Part shown: positions 55,030-63,615 of the stretch, one piece after another
Layout of the letters: each line of letters begins with the position of its first letter
Numbering within the stretch: the stretch's first letter is position 1
NCBI GenBank assembly: GCA_963792895.1
Contig: CAWBYA010000008.1
Span: 310,001 to 374,000, forward strand
Source of the DNA: UBA6912 sp963792895
GTDB taxonomy: Bacteria > Actinomycetota > Acidimicrobiia > Spongiisociales > UBA5794
Direction: 5' to 3'
DNA: 64,000 bases
Notes under the pieces: generated by a model
What the model saw: only the letters and a program-made list of their open reading frames with translations
Databases searched by the model: none
Told to the model about the DNA's origin: nothing
Translations under genes and position numbers: made by a program

Positions 55030-55541
55030 CCGCCTGCTGACCCGTTTTGTCCTACCGGGTGGCCCGCCTATCTGGCGAAACTGTGCGGTTGCTCATAGGT
55101 GAGACACACGAGCGCCGGATTTCTTACAGTTATCCGGGAAGAAATCTCAGAAAATCTCGTCGCACCCCGGTAGCCCGCCTGCGAGAGCACCCCAGGAGCG
55201 GACGCCCAGCCTGTCTCCGGCGGCTACGCACAGCGTGCGATCGGGCCAGCCATGTGCGGATTGCCACCGAACACGCCTGAGAGCGAGCGCCCCCTTACGC
55301 TCGCTCTTGGCGCCGCCCGCGGTGGTAACTGTGGCCCACCGACGTTTCCGTCGGTCTCTACCGAGCCCCAACCTCCTGGCGGCTGTCGGGCGATTCCCCC
55401 GTTTCGCTTCGACACAGATGAGACACTCGGGTGCGGCACCTCTTACGACGCTGCGCCGAGAATGGGTCGAGCGGCCCGAAAGCGGAGGGGGCTGGGACTT
55501 CGAGGCCGGCGTCGCGCAGGCGAGGATTGCCCGCTCGGCGA
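55030..55541. other. 512-nt convergent intergenic region with hairpins and a degenerate direct repeat
   Basis: No frame here looks coding. Visible structure: a 10-bp perfect hairpin AGAGCGAGCG/CGCTCGCTCT at 55280-55307; a 7-bp hairpin ACCGACG/CGTCGGT at about 55338-55355; and two related stretches of about 32 nt beginning GGTGAGACAC (55097) and GATGAGACAC (55418), both ending near CTTAC. The stretch before 55110 resembles the outer end of some IS481/IS3-like elements, so a decayed mobile element is possible. Confidence 0.5.
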
Positions 55542-56513
55542 CTACGGCAGGCGGGAGAACCAGACGAGCGAGCCCGCGGCTGCGAGCAGAGCGAGGATGA
55601 GTCCCGCGCCGGTGAACCAGTCCGTGATCTCCCGGTCTTCCTCCTCTACGCCGACGCGGAACCCGATCTCGTCGAGGATCGATTGGAGCTCATCGGCGGT
55701 CGCCGCCTGGAAGAACTCGCCGCCCGTGGCGGTGGCCACCTCCGCCAGCGCACCCTCGTTGACCGGGACCGGGATCCGATCACCTTGGATGACAACTTCG
55801 CCGGCGGATGTGCCGAAGGAGATCGTCCACACCGGGATCCCGGCATCGACCGCCGCCTCGGCGGCATCCAAGTCCGGCCGGCCCATCGTCGTCTCCCCAT
55901 CAGACAGCACGACGATGGCCTCCGCAGGGACACCGTTCTCGTCGGCAGGAGCCGCTGGCTCACCGCCGGCCGCCGGCTGCAGGGTCATGAGCTGCACCGC
56001 GGCGAAGATCCCTTCGCCGATGGCGGTTCCCTCGCCGAGAGTCAGCTGATCGATGGCCAGCCGGGCGAGGTCCCTGTCCGTGGTCGGCGTGAGCACCGGC
56101 GCAGCAGTGCCGGCGAATGCAACGATGCCGACCCGCAGCTCCTCCGGAGCGAGGTCGAGAAACGCCAGTGCCGCCTCTTGCGCCGCTGCGATCCTCGTCG
56201 GGTCGACGTCGGTCGCCTCCATCGAGAGCGACACGTCGACCGCAATGGTCACGGTGGCTTGCTGGCGAGGGACCTGGACGGCAGTGGCGGGTCTGGCAAC
56301 CGCAATCGTGAGCATGACCAAACCCGCGAGCATCGCGGCGGCAGGCACGTGGCGGCGCCAGCCGGGCCGTTCGGGGGCGACTTTGTCGAGCAATTCGAGG
56401 TTCGTGAAGCGAATGGCGTACTTGTCGCGGCGCCGCTGCAGCATCACGTAGGCGACGGCGACGACCATCGGAACGACCAGCAGCACGAGCCGACCCGGCT
56501 CGAGAAACTTCAC
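55542..56513 (-). CDS. BatA-like VWA membrane protein
   Basis: The 323-residue protein has two N-terminal membrane segments, an Aer/Bat-type VWA domain with MIDAS VAIAVDVSLSMEATD-like sequence (DxSxS) and VVLSDGETTMGRPD, and a C-terminal membrane helix. It is the last gene of the htrA-moxR-DUF58-VWA block. GTG 56513 overlaps the DUF58 stop (GTGA). In other bacteria this triad supports envelope stress tolerance or enzyme maturation in the cell envelope. Confidence 0.88.
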   Translation of the reverse strand: MKFLEPGRLVLLVVPMVVAVAYVMLQRRRDKYAIRFTNLELLDKVAPERPGWRRHVPAAAMLAGLVMLTIAVARPATAVQVPRQQATVTIAVDVSLSMEATDVDPTRIAAAQEAALAFLDLAPEELRVGIVAFAGTAAPVLTPTTDRDLARLAIDQLTLGEGTAIGEGIFAAVQLMTLQPAAGGEPAAPADENGVPAEAIVVLSDGETTMGRPDLDAAEAAVDAGIPVWTISFGTSAGEVVIQGDRIPVPVNEGALAEVATATGGEFFQAATADELQSILDEIGFRVGVEEEDREITDWFTGAGLILALLAAAGSLVWFSRLP

Positions 56514-57407
56514 GGCCGCCTCCCCGTGGTCTGCCCGGATCGGCGAAGCACGACGTGGCGCACGAGGTCCGCGACCCAATCACGGTCGGTGCTCAGTCGC
56601 AAGTGGTCGGCACCCGTTCCACGAATCTGACTGCGGATGCGGGCACGCTGCTCGGCAGCCGCCCCCGCGTAGCTGTCGCGAAAGTCTGCGGACCCCGTGT
56701 CAACACGGCGCGTCCGCCCCGTCTCGGGGTCGATCATGGTGACCGAGCCCACGTCGGGCAGGGTGAGCTCTCTCGGGTCGACGACTTCGACGGCAAGCAC
56801 GTCGTGGTGTGAGGCGAGGCCGCGCAGCGACGCCTGCCATGGGCCGCTGTCGATGAAGTCGGACACCACTGCGACGAAGCCGCGTCGTTTCGCCAGCCGC
56901 TCGGCGCTCATCAGAAGGCGGGCGAGGTCGCCGGCGCCCGTGTCGCGACCAACGGATTGCATACGCGGCAAGAACACCCATGAGATGGCGGCGGCCGCTG
57001 CGCGGTTGCACGGGGGTCACCACCCCTCCCCCGGCGACGAGCCCACCGATGCGGTTGCCACCACGGGCGACGAGGAACCCTATTGCTGCGGCGGCGGCGA
57101 GTGCGGTGTCCCGCTTCTCCTCCCGCGCGGTGCCGAACGACATCGAGCCGCTCATATCGACGACGAGCGTCGTCTCGAGCTCACGATCGGCGATGGTGTC
57201 GCGCACATGAGGCTCGTTCGTTCGCGCCGTCACGTTCCAGTCGATGCGACGCACGTCATCGCCGGGTTGATAGGGGCGGGCTTCAGCGTGGTCGAAACCG
57301 TGGCCCGGCAGCAGGCCGCGGTAGTCCCCTTGGAGAATGCCGTCGAGGCGGCGCAACACGGTGAGCTCGAGCCCCCGCAGCGCGGTCTGGCGTCCAGCGT
57401 CGATCAC
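56510..57407 (-). CDS. DUF58 family protein (one frame change)
   Basis: The roughly 298-residue protein has the DUF58 core FDHAEARPYQPGDDVRRIDWNVTARTNEPHVRD followed by a VWA-like DMSGSM. The frame slips between about 56960 and 56985, after GRRHLMGVL, and the C-terminal third (GDLARLLMSAERLAKRRGFVAVVSDF) continues in another frame to the stop at 56510. GTG 57407 overlaps the moxR stop (GTGA). Confidence 0.85.
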
Positions 57408-58651
57408 GGCGTTCCCGGCGTCGCCTCTGGCGAGCTTCCGTCCTGTTCGAGAGTCTCCTCGCGCCACTCCGGCGTCGTGTCGAACGCCGCGTCTGGCTCG
57501 GTCACCACCGGCTCGTGCAGCGCAGCGGCCTCGACGACGGGCGGAGCCTCGGGCAGCGCATCCGGCCCGATACCACCGTCACGCACAACGGCAGGCGGAA
57601 CCGGCGTGGGCTCGGATCGTGTCGTGCGGGTCGGCACCGGTTCTGCCCAATGGACCGCATCATGTGATTCGTTGACCGAGATCCGCGGCGCGGGCATCTT
57701 GGAAAGCAACTCGACGAGCACGTCGTCGACGCTGACGCCGTCGGCGAGGGCCTCGTACGACAGGACGACGCGATGGTTCAGCACGTCGTAGGCGATCTCG
57801 TAGACATCCTGCGGGAGGGCGTAGTTGCGGCCCCGCAGCAGCGCCATTGCCGTCGCCCCGCGAATGAGCGCGATGCTGGCGCGCGGGCTGGCGCCGTAGT
57901 CGAGGAGCCCTTCGAGCTGCGGCATGGCGAGGTCGGAAGGACGGCGGGTTGCGGTGACGATGCGCAGGGCGTAATCCACGACCTTCTGGTCAACGAAGAT
58001 CGCCCGGGTCGCCTGCTGCATGGCGAGCACGTCGGCGGGGTCGAGGATGGGCTCCGCCGCGGCGGCCGTCACGTCCATGCGGCGCACGATCTCGCGCTCC
58101 TCGTCGACGCTGGGGTATCCAACCGGGACGCGCATCATGAAACGGTCCCGCTGGGCTTCGGGGAGCGGGTACACGCCTTCGGACTCGATGGGGTTCTGGG
58201 TGGCCATGACGAGAAAGGGCTGTGGCGCCTGGAACGTACGGTCACCGATCGTCACTTGGCGCTCCGCCATCGCCTCGAGCATCGCCGCCTGCACCTTGGC
58301 AGGCGCACGGTTGATCTCGTCGGCGAGAACGAAGTTGGCGAGGACTGGACCGGGCTCGACGTCGAACCGCTCTTTCGAAGCGAGGTAGATCCGCGTGCCG
58401 GTGATATCGCTCGGCAACAGATCCGGCGTGAATTGGATGCGCGAGAAGGAACCCCCCAGCACGCGCGCCATCGTCGACAGGGTGAGCGTCTTCCCGATGC
58501 CCGGCACACCTTCGAGGAGGCAATGGCCGCCGGCGAGCAGCGAGACCATCAGGCGCTCCAATACCCGATCCTGACCGACGACCACACGCCGGATCTCGAA
58601 CATTGCATGCTCGAGCTGCGCTGAACGTTTGGACAGATCGTCCATCATCAT
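57404..58651 (-). CDS. MoxR-family AAA+ ATPase
   Basis: The 415-residue protein has Walker A LLEGVPGIGKT, Walker B NFVLADEINRAPAKVQ, and ATQNPIESEGVYPLPEAQRDRF (sensor 1/arginine finger), typical of the MoxR proper subfamily. After the AAA core (to about 320) comes a Pro/Glu/Thr-rich 90-residue tail not usual for MoxR. ATG 58651 overlaps the htrA stop (ATGA). It is the chaperone ATPase for the DUF58/VWA pair downstream. Confidence 0.92.
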   Translation of the reverse strand: MMMDDLSKRSAQLEHAMFEIRRVVVGQDRVLERLMVSLLAGGHCLLEGVPGIGKTLTLSTMARVLGGSFSRIQFTPDLLPSDITGTRIYLASKERFDVEPGPVLANFVLADEINRAPAKVQAAMLEAMAERQVTIGDRTFQAPQPFLVMATQNPIESEGVYPLPEAQRDRFMMRVPVGYPSVDEEREIVRRMDVTAAAAEPILDPADVLAMQQATRAIFVDQKVVDYALRIVTATRRPSDLAMPQLEGLLDYGASPRASIALIRGATAMALLRGRNYALPQDVYEIAYDVLNHRVVLSYEALADGVSVDDVLVELLSKMPAPRISVNESHDAVHWAEPVPTRTTRSEPTPVPPAVVRDGGIGPDALPEAPPVVEAAALHEPVVTEPDAAFDTTPEWREETLEQDGSSPEATPGTP

Positions 58652-59898
58652 CCTTCTCCCAAGAACTGATCGAGCAGACTGCGGAGCTCGGGCGGCAGCG
58701 TTGAGCCGTCGCCGAGGAGACTGTCGAGGAGATCCTGCAACTCGGGCGGTATCACCTCGTCGCCCAAGTTCGGTGTTGTGCCGTCACCGAAGAACTCGTT
58801 GAGTAGATCGGGAAGGCTTCCAAGTGGGTCTTGTCCGGGCAGCGGCTCGCCGGAGAACGGGTCGCCGCCGAGGAACTGGTCGAGGAGATCCCTCAGCTCA
58901 GGCGGCAGCACCCCACCAAAGTCGTCGAAGAACGGCAGGGCGCCGCGATCGAGGGTTTCCGGAGCCGGGGAAGCCGAGGTGAACTGGTCGGCGATGGCGA
59001 CCGCCTTGTCGATGCCGACGGCGAAGCCGACGCCGTCGCTCCCTCCCGTCAGCGAGGCGATGGCGACGTTGACACCGATGACGCGGCCCTGGCGGTCGGC
59101 AAGCGGCCCTCCGGAGTTGCCCTGATTGATGGGCGCATCGGTCTGGATCAGCCCATCGAGGGTGGTGCCGCCAATGTCGAGAGTCCGATCGACGCCGGAA
59201 ACGATTCCAGACGTGACCGATTGCGCAAACCCGAGTGGGCTGCCGATGGCGACGGCGAGCTGGCCGATTTCGGGAGACTCGCCGAGTGCGAGCGGCGCGA
59301 CAGGCACATCGCCATCGACGGCGACAACCGCGATGTCGGCGACCGGATCGCCCCCGAGCACCTGACCCACGAGCTCGCGCCCGTCCGAGGTTCGCACCGT
59401 CACCTCCCTCGCCCCCGCCACGACATGAGCTGCCGTCAAGATACGCCCGTCGGCGTAGGCGAAGCCGGAACCCTCGACGCCCGAGTACTCGATCTGGACG
59501 ACTGAAGGCAGCAGTTGCGCAGCGACGGCAGCCACCGGCTCGGCCGCATCCTCGGGAACCCCGGGCACGTCGGCCGGATCGATCGCGGCCAGCCCGCTCG
59601 CGGATGCGTCCCCGGACCACGGGGACCAGGCAATGAGGGCGCCGATGGCGACGACGAGCGCCGCCAATCCGATCACCCACGGCCACGGGCGAGACCCGTT
59701 GCCGGGGAGCGATGAGGGGGAAGTGGACGGGACGGACGCGGGGAGGGGAATCGTGTCCGGCTCGCCGCCGCCGATCGGCGCGGGGGGCATCGAATGAGCG
59801 GGAGGCACGGGGCCGATGTCGTCGGTCGCAGGAGGTGCGGCGGGCAAGTCGCGCCACGAACGACCAGTGGCGATCTTGCGCTTCTCGTCGACCGTCAT
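58648..59898 (-). CDS. HtrA/DegP-type membrane-anchored serine protease lacking a PDZ domain
   Basis: The 416-residue protein has a cytoplasmic Pro-rich N-terminus, one membrane helix (about 72-91) and an external trypsin-fold domain with triad His158 (LTAAHVV), Asp188 (DPVADIAVV) and Ser262 (NQGNSGGP). Where a PDZ domain is expected there are four copies of a PPELRDLLDQFLG-like unit (331, 361, 383 and 401). ATG 59898 follows GAGGAG at 8 nt. The gene lies directly after a two-component system, as pepD does after mprAB in mycobacteria. Confidence 0.88.
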   Translation of the reverse strand: MTVDEKRKIATGRSWRDLPAAPPATDDIGPVPPAHSMPPAPIGGGEPDTIPLPASVPSTSPSSLPGNGSRPWPWVIGLAALVVAIGALIAWSPWSGDASASGLAAIDPADVPGVPEDAAEPVAAVAAQLLPSVVQIEYSGVEGSGFAYADGRILTAAHVVAGAREVTVRTSDGRELVGQVLGGDPVADIAVVAVDGDVPVAPLALGESPEIGQLAVAIGSPLGFAQSVTSGIVSGVDRTLDIGGTTLDGLIQTDAPINQGNSGGPLADRQGRVIGVNVAIASLTGGSDGVGFAVGIDKAVAIADQFTSASPAPETLDRGALPFFDDFGGVLPPELRDLLDQFLGGDPFSGEPLPGQDPLGSLPDLLNEFFGDGTTPNLGDEVIPPELQDLLDSLLGDGSTLPPELRSLLDQFLGEG

Positions 59899-59979
59899 GT
59901 CTGGGGCTCCTCGCATGCGAACTCCACAAAGGTATGGGAACCCGGTTAAACCGGGCGTAAAGCGCGGAGACGGCGACCT

Positions 59980-61206
59980 TCAGGCCCCGACGGCGAATGG
60001 GTCGAAGCGAGGATGCACTCCGTCCTCGGAGACCGTCTGCCGGTTGGCGCCCACCGAGAGGGGAAGCCACAAGACAAAGGCGGCGCCGGCGCCGCGCACC
60101 GAACGAACGGTCAATTCACCGCCGTGTGCCTGGGCGATCTGGCGGGCGATGGCAAGTCCAAGGCCGCTGCGCCGCTCCGAACGCAAGCTGGTCCTGTCTG
60201 CGCTCCAATGGCGTTGGAACACGGCCTCGTGGTCGCGAGGGTCGATGCCCGGCCCTTGGTCCTCGATGCCGAGCCACGCAAAGTCCCCGTGTCGTCCCAC
60301 ACCGACGCGAAGTGTCGAGTTGCGACGGGCCAGCCTCACCGAGTTGTTGACGAGGTTGCCGAATGCACGCTTCACGGCGGCCCGCTCTGCGCTCACCATG
60401 ACCTCGCCCTCGAGCCACTCGACGTCGAGCGCAGATTCCTCCAACGGCCCCCGATACTCATCGACCACCTCCCGCGAGATGTCGGCGAGCGAGACATCCT
60501 CCCGCACAGACGTCGGTACGTCCTTCCGGGCGAAGATCACGAGGTCGTCGACGGTCCGCGTCGCCCTGTCGACCGTTCTCCGCACGATCTGTGCCGTCTC
60601 TCGCAAATCGGCGACGGTCGCATCGGGATCGGCCAGCACGACGTCCAAGTTGGCGGCCATGACGGCAAGCGGATTGCGCAGCTCGTGGGAGGTGTCCTGG
60701 ATGAAGCTGCGCTGGCTCTCGACCCCGGACTCGACGCGATCGAGCATGGCATCGAACGTGTCGGCCAGCTCCTTCAACTCGTCCTCCGGGCCTTCGAGGT
60801 CGATCCGCCGCGACAGGTCGGTCGCCTGGATCTCCTTTGCTACATCGGTGATGGAGCCGATCGGCTGGAGCGCCCGATCTGCGATGACCCACCCAGCGGT
60901 GAGCGAGAGCGGGAAGAGCCCAACGAGGGCCCACAACGAGTACCTGCGGAGGTCTTCGATCGCCCGCCGGTTCACCGCCTGCTCGAAGTCCACCATGGGC
61001 GCCTCCTCGGCAATGGTGACGGTTCGGCCCGAGCTGTCGATGAAGGTCGTGAACTGGATCTGGCGCGAGACCGGTTCGTCGTCGAGCGACTGGAACAGCG
61101 CGTAGTTGACGCCGGCGATCACGAGGAAGGCGAGACCGAACACGACGAGCGAGTAGGTGAGCGCCAGCCGGAACCGGATAGACCGGAAGAAAGCACTCAT
61201 CGCCAT
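59980..61206 (-). CDS. sensor histidine kinase (HAMP-HisKA-HATPase), MprB-like
   Basis: The 408-residue protein has membrane helices at about 15-37 and 90-108 flanking a short extracellular sensor of about 50 residues, then HAMP (about 109-160). The H-box is RSFIQDTSHELRNPLAV with phospho-acceptor His174. The ATPase motifs are GNLVNNSVRLAR (N box), IEDQGPGID (G1) and SGLGLAIA (G2). It is the partner of the response regulator 43 nt upstream in transcription order. The downstream protease and MoxR block suggest it senses envelope stress. Confidence 0.92.
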   Translation of the reverse strand: MAMSAFFRSIRFRLALTYSLVVFGLAFLVIAGVNYALFQSLDDEPVSRQIQFTTFIDSSGRTVTIAEEAPMVDFEQAVNRRAIEDLRRYSLWALVGLFPLSLTAGWVIADRALQPIGSITDVAKEIQATDLSRRIDLEGPEDELKELADTFDAMLDRVESGVESQRSFIQDTSHELRNPLAVMAANLDVVLADPDATVADLRETAQIVRRTVDRATRTVDDLVIFARKDVPTSVREDVSLADISREVVDEYRGPLEESALDVEWLEGEVMVSAERAAVKRAFGNLVNNSVRLARRNSTLRVGVGRHGDFAWLGIEDQGPGIDPRDHEAVFQRHWSADRTSLRSERRSGLGLAIARQIAQAHGGELTVRSVRGAGAAFVLWLPLSVGANRQTVSEDGVHPRFDPFAVGA

Positions 61207-61249
61207 ACGAGATCACGATGGGGCGCAGGACCGGTATCTGCACGAGCGT

Positions 61250-61936
61250 TCACGGTGTAGCTGCGAGGCGATAGCCGGCGCCCACGACGGTTTCGATGGC
61301 GTCTTCGGCCCCGGCGACACGGAGCTTGCGGCGCAGGTTGCTCACGGTGACTCGCACGGTGTTCGTGAATGGGTCGGCGTGCTCGTCCCACACATGTTCC
61401 AGCAGGCGCTCCGCAGACATCACCTCGCCTGCATGCAGCATGAAGTAGCGCAGGAGGGCGAACTCCTTGGAAGTCAGGTCGAGATCCTGGTTGGCGCACC
61501 AGGCCGCCCGCTTGGCCGCGTCGAGTGCCAGCCGTCCGACTTCGAGCCTGGCGCCGGACGAGGCCACATCCCGGCGGGCCAGGGCGCGCAGCCTGGCGAG
61601 AAGCTCGGGAAATGCAAAAGGCTTGACGAGATAGTCGTCTGCGCCGTCATCGAGTCCGGCTACGCGCTCGTCGAGCGAGTCGCGCGCAGTGAGCATCAAC
61701 ACCCGAGGTCTGGTCTCGTCAGCCACATCGCCGTTGCGGATGGTGCGACAGATCTCGCGCCCGTCCATGTCGGGGAGGTTGAGATCGAGGCAGACCAGGT
61801 CGTACGGGGTGAGCGACAGCTTCTCGAGGGCCTCCGCTCCTCTCTGGGCCACGTCGACGGCGTAGCCCTCGCGTCGCAACCCCACGGCGATGGCGTGCGC
61901 CAGGTCGGGCTCGTCTTCGACAACCAGGATGCGCAT
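61250..61936 (-). CDS. OmpR-family response regulator, MprA-like
   Basis: The 228-residue protein has a receiver domain with acidic pocket EDE (7-9), phospho-acceptor Asp51 (VCLDLNLPDMDG) and KPF, then a winged-helix DNA-binding domain (LTSKEFALLRYFMLHAGEVMSAERLLEHVW). It heads the co-directional block regulator, kinase, HtrA, MoxR, DUF58, VWA and probably activates it. ATG 61936 is used. Confidence 0.93.
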   Translation of the reverse strand: MRILVVEDEPDLAHAIAVGLRREGYAVDVAQRGAEALEKLSLTPYDLVCLDLNLPDMDGREICRTIRNGDVADETRPRVLMLTARDSLDERVAGLDDGADDYLVKPFAFPELLARLRALARRDVASSGARLEVGRLALDAAKRAAWCANQDLDLTSKEFALLRYFMLHAGEVMSAERLLEHVWDEHADPFTNTVRVTVSNLRRKLRVAGAEDAIETVVGAGYRLAATP

Positions 61937-62050
61937 GAGGGCGCAGGCTCCCTTGCTCGTTACAGACGAGAGTAAAGCGGCTGTGGGGCATTCCGGGCGC
62001 GACCCAAGAAAGGGGGGCCGTCACGTCGAAAGCAACATCCGCAGGCCCAC

Positions 62051-62065
62051 TAGCGTTGCCTCATG
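62051..62065 (+). promoter_or_regulatory. leaderless -10 element (TAGCGT)
   Basis: TAGCGT (62051-62056) ends 6 nt before ATG 62063. Confidence 0.5.
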
Positions 62066-62956
62066 CATCGCATCCTCATCGGCTGGCTTGCCGTAGGCCT
62101 CGTCCTGACCGCCTGCGCGGAGAGTGAGCCGACCGTGGTGACGTCGCCGGGTGCTCCTGCGAGCACCCCGACCGTCGAACCTGGGAGTCCCGCATCGACG
62201 CTACCGACCCCCGACGGCGAGGTCGTGAAGGTCCTCACGGTGACGGACGGGGACTCGATCGCAGTGGACCGCAGCGGTGTCCGCACTGAGGTCCGCCTCG
62301 CCGGCATCAATGCGCCGGAGAGCGATGAATGCTACGGAGATCCCTCGCGTGGCGTGCTGAGTGAGCTGATCGAGGGCGGCGACGTCGTCCTCGTGCCGGT
62401 GACCGACGAGGACGAGACAGACCAGTTCGGCCGGCTGCTCCGCGATGTGTTCCTCGGTGGCACCTGGATGAACGAGGTGCTCGTACGTCGGGGGGCCGCC
62501 CTTGCTCTGCAGACCGGCTCGCCGAGCGAGGTTGCACTGGTCGCCGCCGAGAATGCCGCATGGGCCGACCGGGTTGGGATGTGGGATCCCGAGGCGTGTG
62601 GACGCTTCACTCCCGGCGTTGTCGCCGTCGACGTCAACTACGACCCGCCGGGTGCCGACGGGGAGAACGCAGCCGACGAGTTCGCCCTGATCCAGAACGA
62701 GGGCGATGCAACGGTCGACATCAGCGGCTGGATCGTCCGAGACGAGTCGTCGCAGCACCGGTACGTCTTCCCTGCCGGCACCACCTTGACGCCCGGCGAC
62801 GCCCTCCGGCTCCGCTCCGGATGTGGCACAGACTCAGCGAACGACGTGTATTGGTGCGCAGACGGAGCCGTGTGGTCGAACGGTGGCGATACCGTGCTCC
62901 TCCAAACGCCGGCCGGGACCGTGGCAAGCCGCTTCAAGTACGGCGGGAGCTTCTGA
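62063..62956 (+). CDS. secreted lipoprotein: staphylococcal-nuclease domain plus lamin-tail domain
   Basis: The 297-residue protein has a lipobox LVLTAC and a Pro/Ser/Thr linker. The SNase domain at about 52-180 has VTDGDSIAV, RLAGINAPES and DQFGRLLRDVFLGG with the catalytic Arg/Glu pattern. The C-terminal lamin-tail domain at about 185-297 has FALIQNEGDATVDISGWIVRDESS. Such surface nucleases degrade extracellular DNA for nutrient use or biofilm control, and the lamin-tail domain may bind the substrate or the envelope. Confidence 0.87.
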   Translation: MHRILIGWLAVGLVLTACAESEPTVVTSPGAPASTPTVEPGSPASTLPTPDGEVVKVLTVTDGDSIAVDRSGVRTEVRLAGINAPESDECYGDPSRGVLSELIEGGDVVLVPVTDEDETDQFGRLLRDVFLGGTWMNEVLVRRGAALALQTGSPSEVALVAAENAAWADRVGMWDPEACGRFTPGVVAVDVNYDPPGADGENAADEFALIQNEGDATVDISGWIVRDESSQHRYVFPAGTTLTPGDALRLRSGCGTDSANDVYWCADGAVWSNGGDTVLLQTPAGTVASRFKYGGSF

Positions 62957-63323
62957 CGTTCTCGGTTCGGGACCAGGCTCCCGTACGAATCATCCCTCGG
63001 CAACGTGGTCATCGGCGACGTACCGCATCATCAGGCGGGTCGCCACGTGTCGGGCGACCTATCTCGACCCGACCCGAGCAACCGTCGAGGCGCAGGCTGG
63101 GCGCTCTCGCAACGGCGTCTCAGGGCGACCAAGCATCCGACTTCGGAGTGCTGAGAGTGTTGCCCATCGGGTCCCTCACCGGGAAGCTCCAATACCCCAC
63201 CCATTGCGACTGTGGCAACCGAGTCTGGACGTCGGCGGCCCCGAGAATGGCCCGGACGGCGCGATGGAAGCCGCATCGAACCATCTTCACTCCCCAGGAA
63301 GGCGGGCGCCCCGAGCGGCGTAG
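62957..63323. other. 367-nt intergenic region without a recognisable gene
   Basis: Between a rightward and a leftward gene end. No coherent coding frame, long hairpin or repeat stands out here. Confidence 0.5.
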
Positions 63324-63578
63324 TCAGCGCTCATCAGACTCCTTGCTCTCGCGCCTCGTCATCGTCGCCGCCACCACCTGATCCCAGATTGCGCACAGCG
63401 CGTCAGTCACGCCCGCCCCTTCCTCGGCGAGGTTGACGAGGGTCCGGCGGGCGGTGAGGGCGTGAGCAGGCGCTGCGACTTCGCCCTCGACCTGCTGCAC
63501 GCGACCAAACATCGGATTGGCGGACCCGCCGACCAAAGCGACGTTGTGCAAGAACATGCCATTGGCGACCATCGGCAT
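63324..63578 (-). CDS. possible small protein of unknown function
   Basis: An 84-residue frame (FLHNVALVGGSANPMFGRVQQVEG, DALCAIWDQVVAAT) has protein-like composition and lies 37 nt after the amidase gene in the same direction. No ribosome binding site is visible and no family is recognised, so it may be spurious. Confidence 0.35.
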   Translation of the reverse strand: MPMVANGMFLHNVALVGGSANPMFGRVQQVEGEVAAPAHALTARRTLVNLAEEGAGVTDALCAIWDQVVAATMTRRESKESDER

Positions 63579-63615
63579 GGAGGAGGTCGCCGAAGACCAA
63601 CGCTGCGGCGCTGCG

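Noticed and set aside
55097..55450. Complete insertion sequence in the 55-kb intergenic region
   Set aside because: There is no transposase frame, and the two similar segments are direct, not inverted, so at most a remnant.
60013..61260. A 415-codon plus-strand frame opposite the histidine kinase
   Set aside because: It is a shadow of a clear HAMP-HisKA-HATPase gene and has no start signal.
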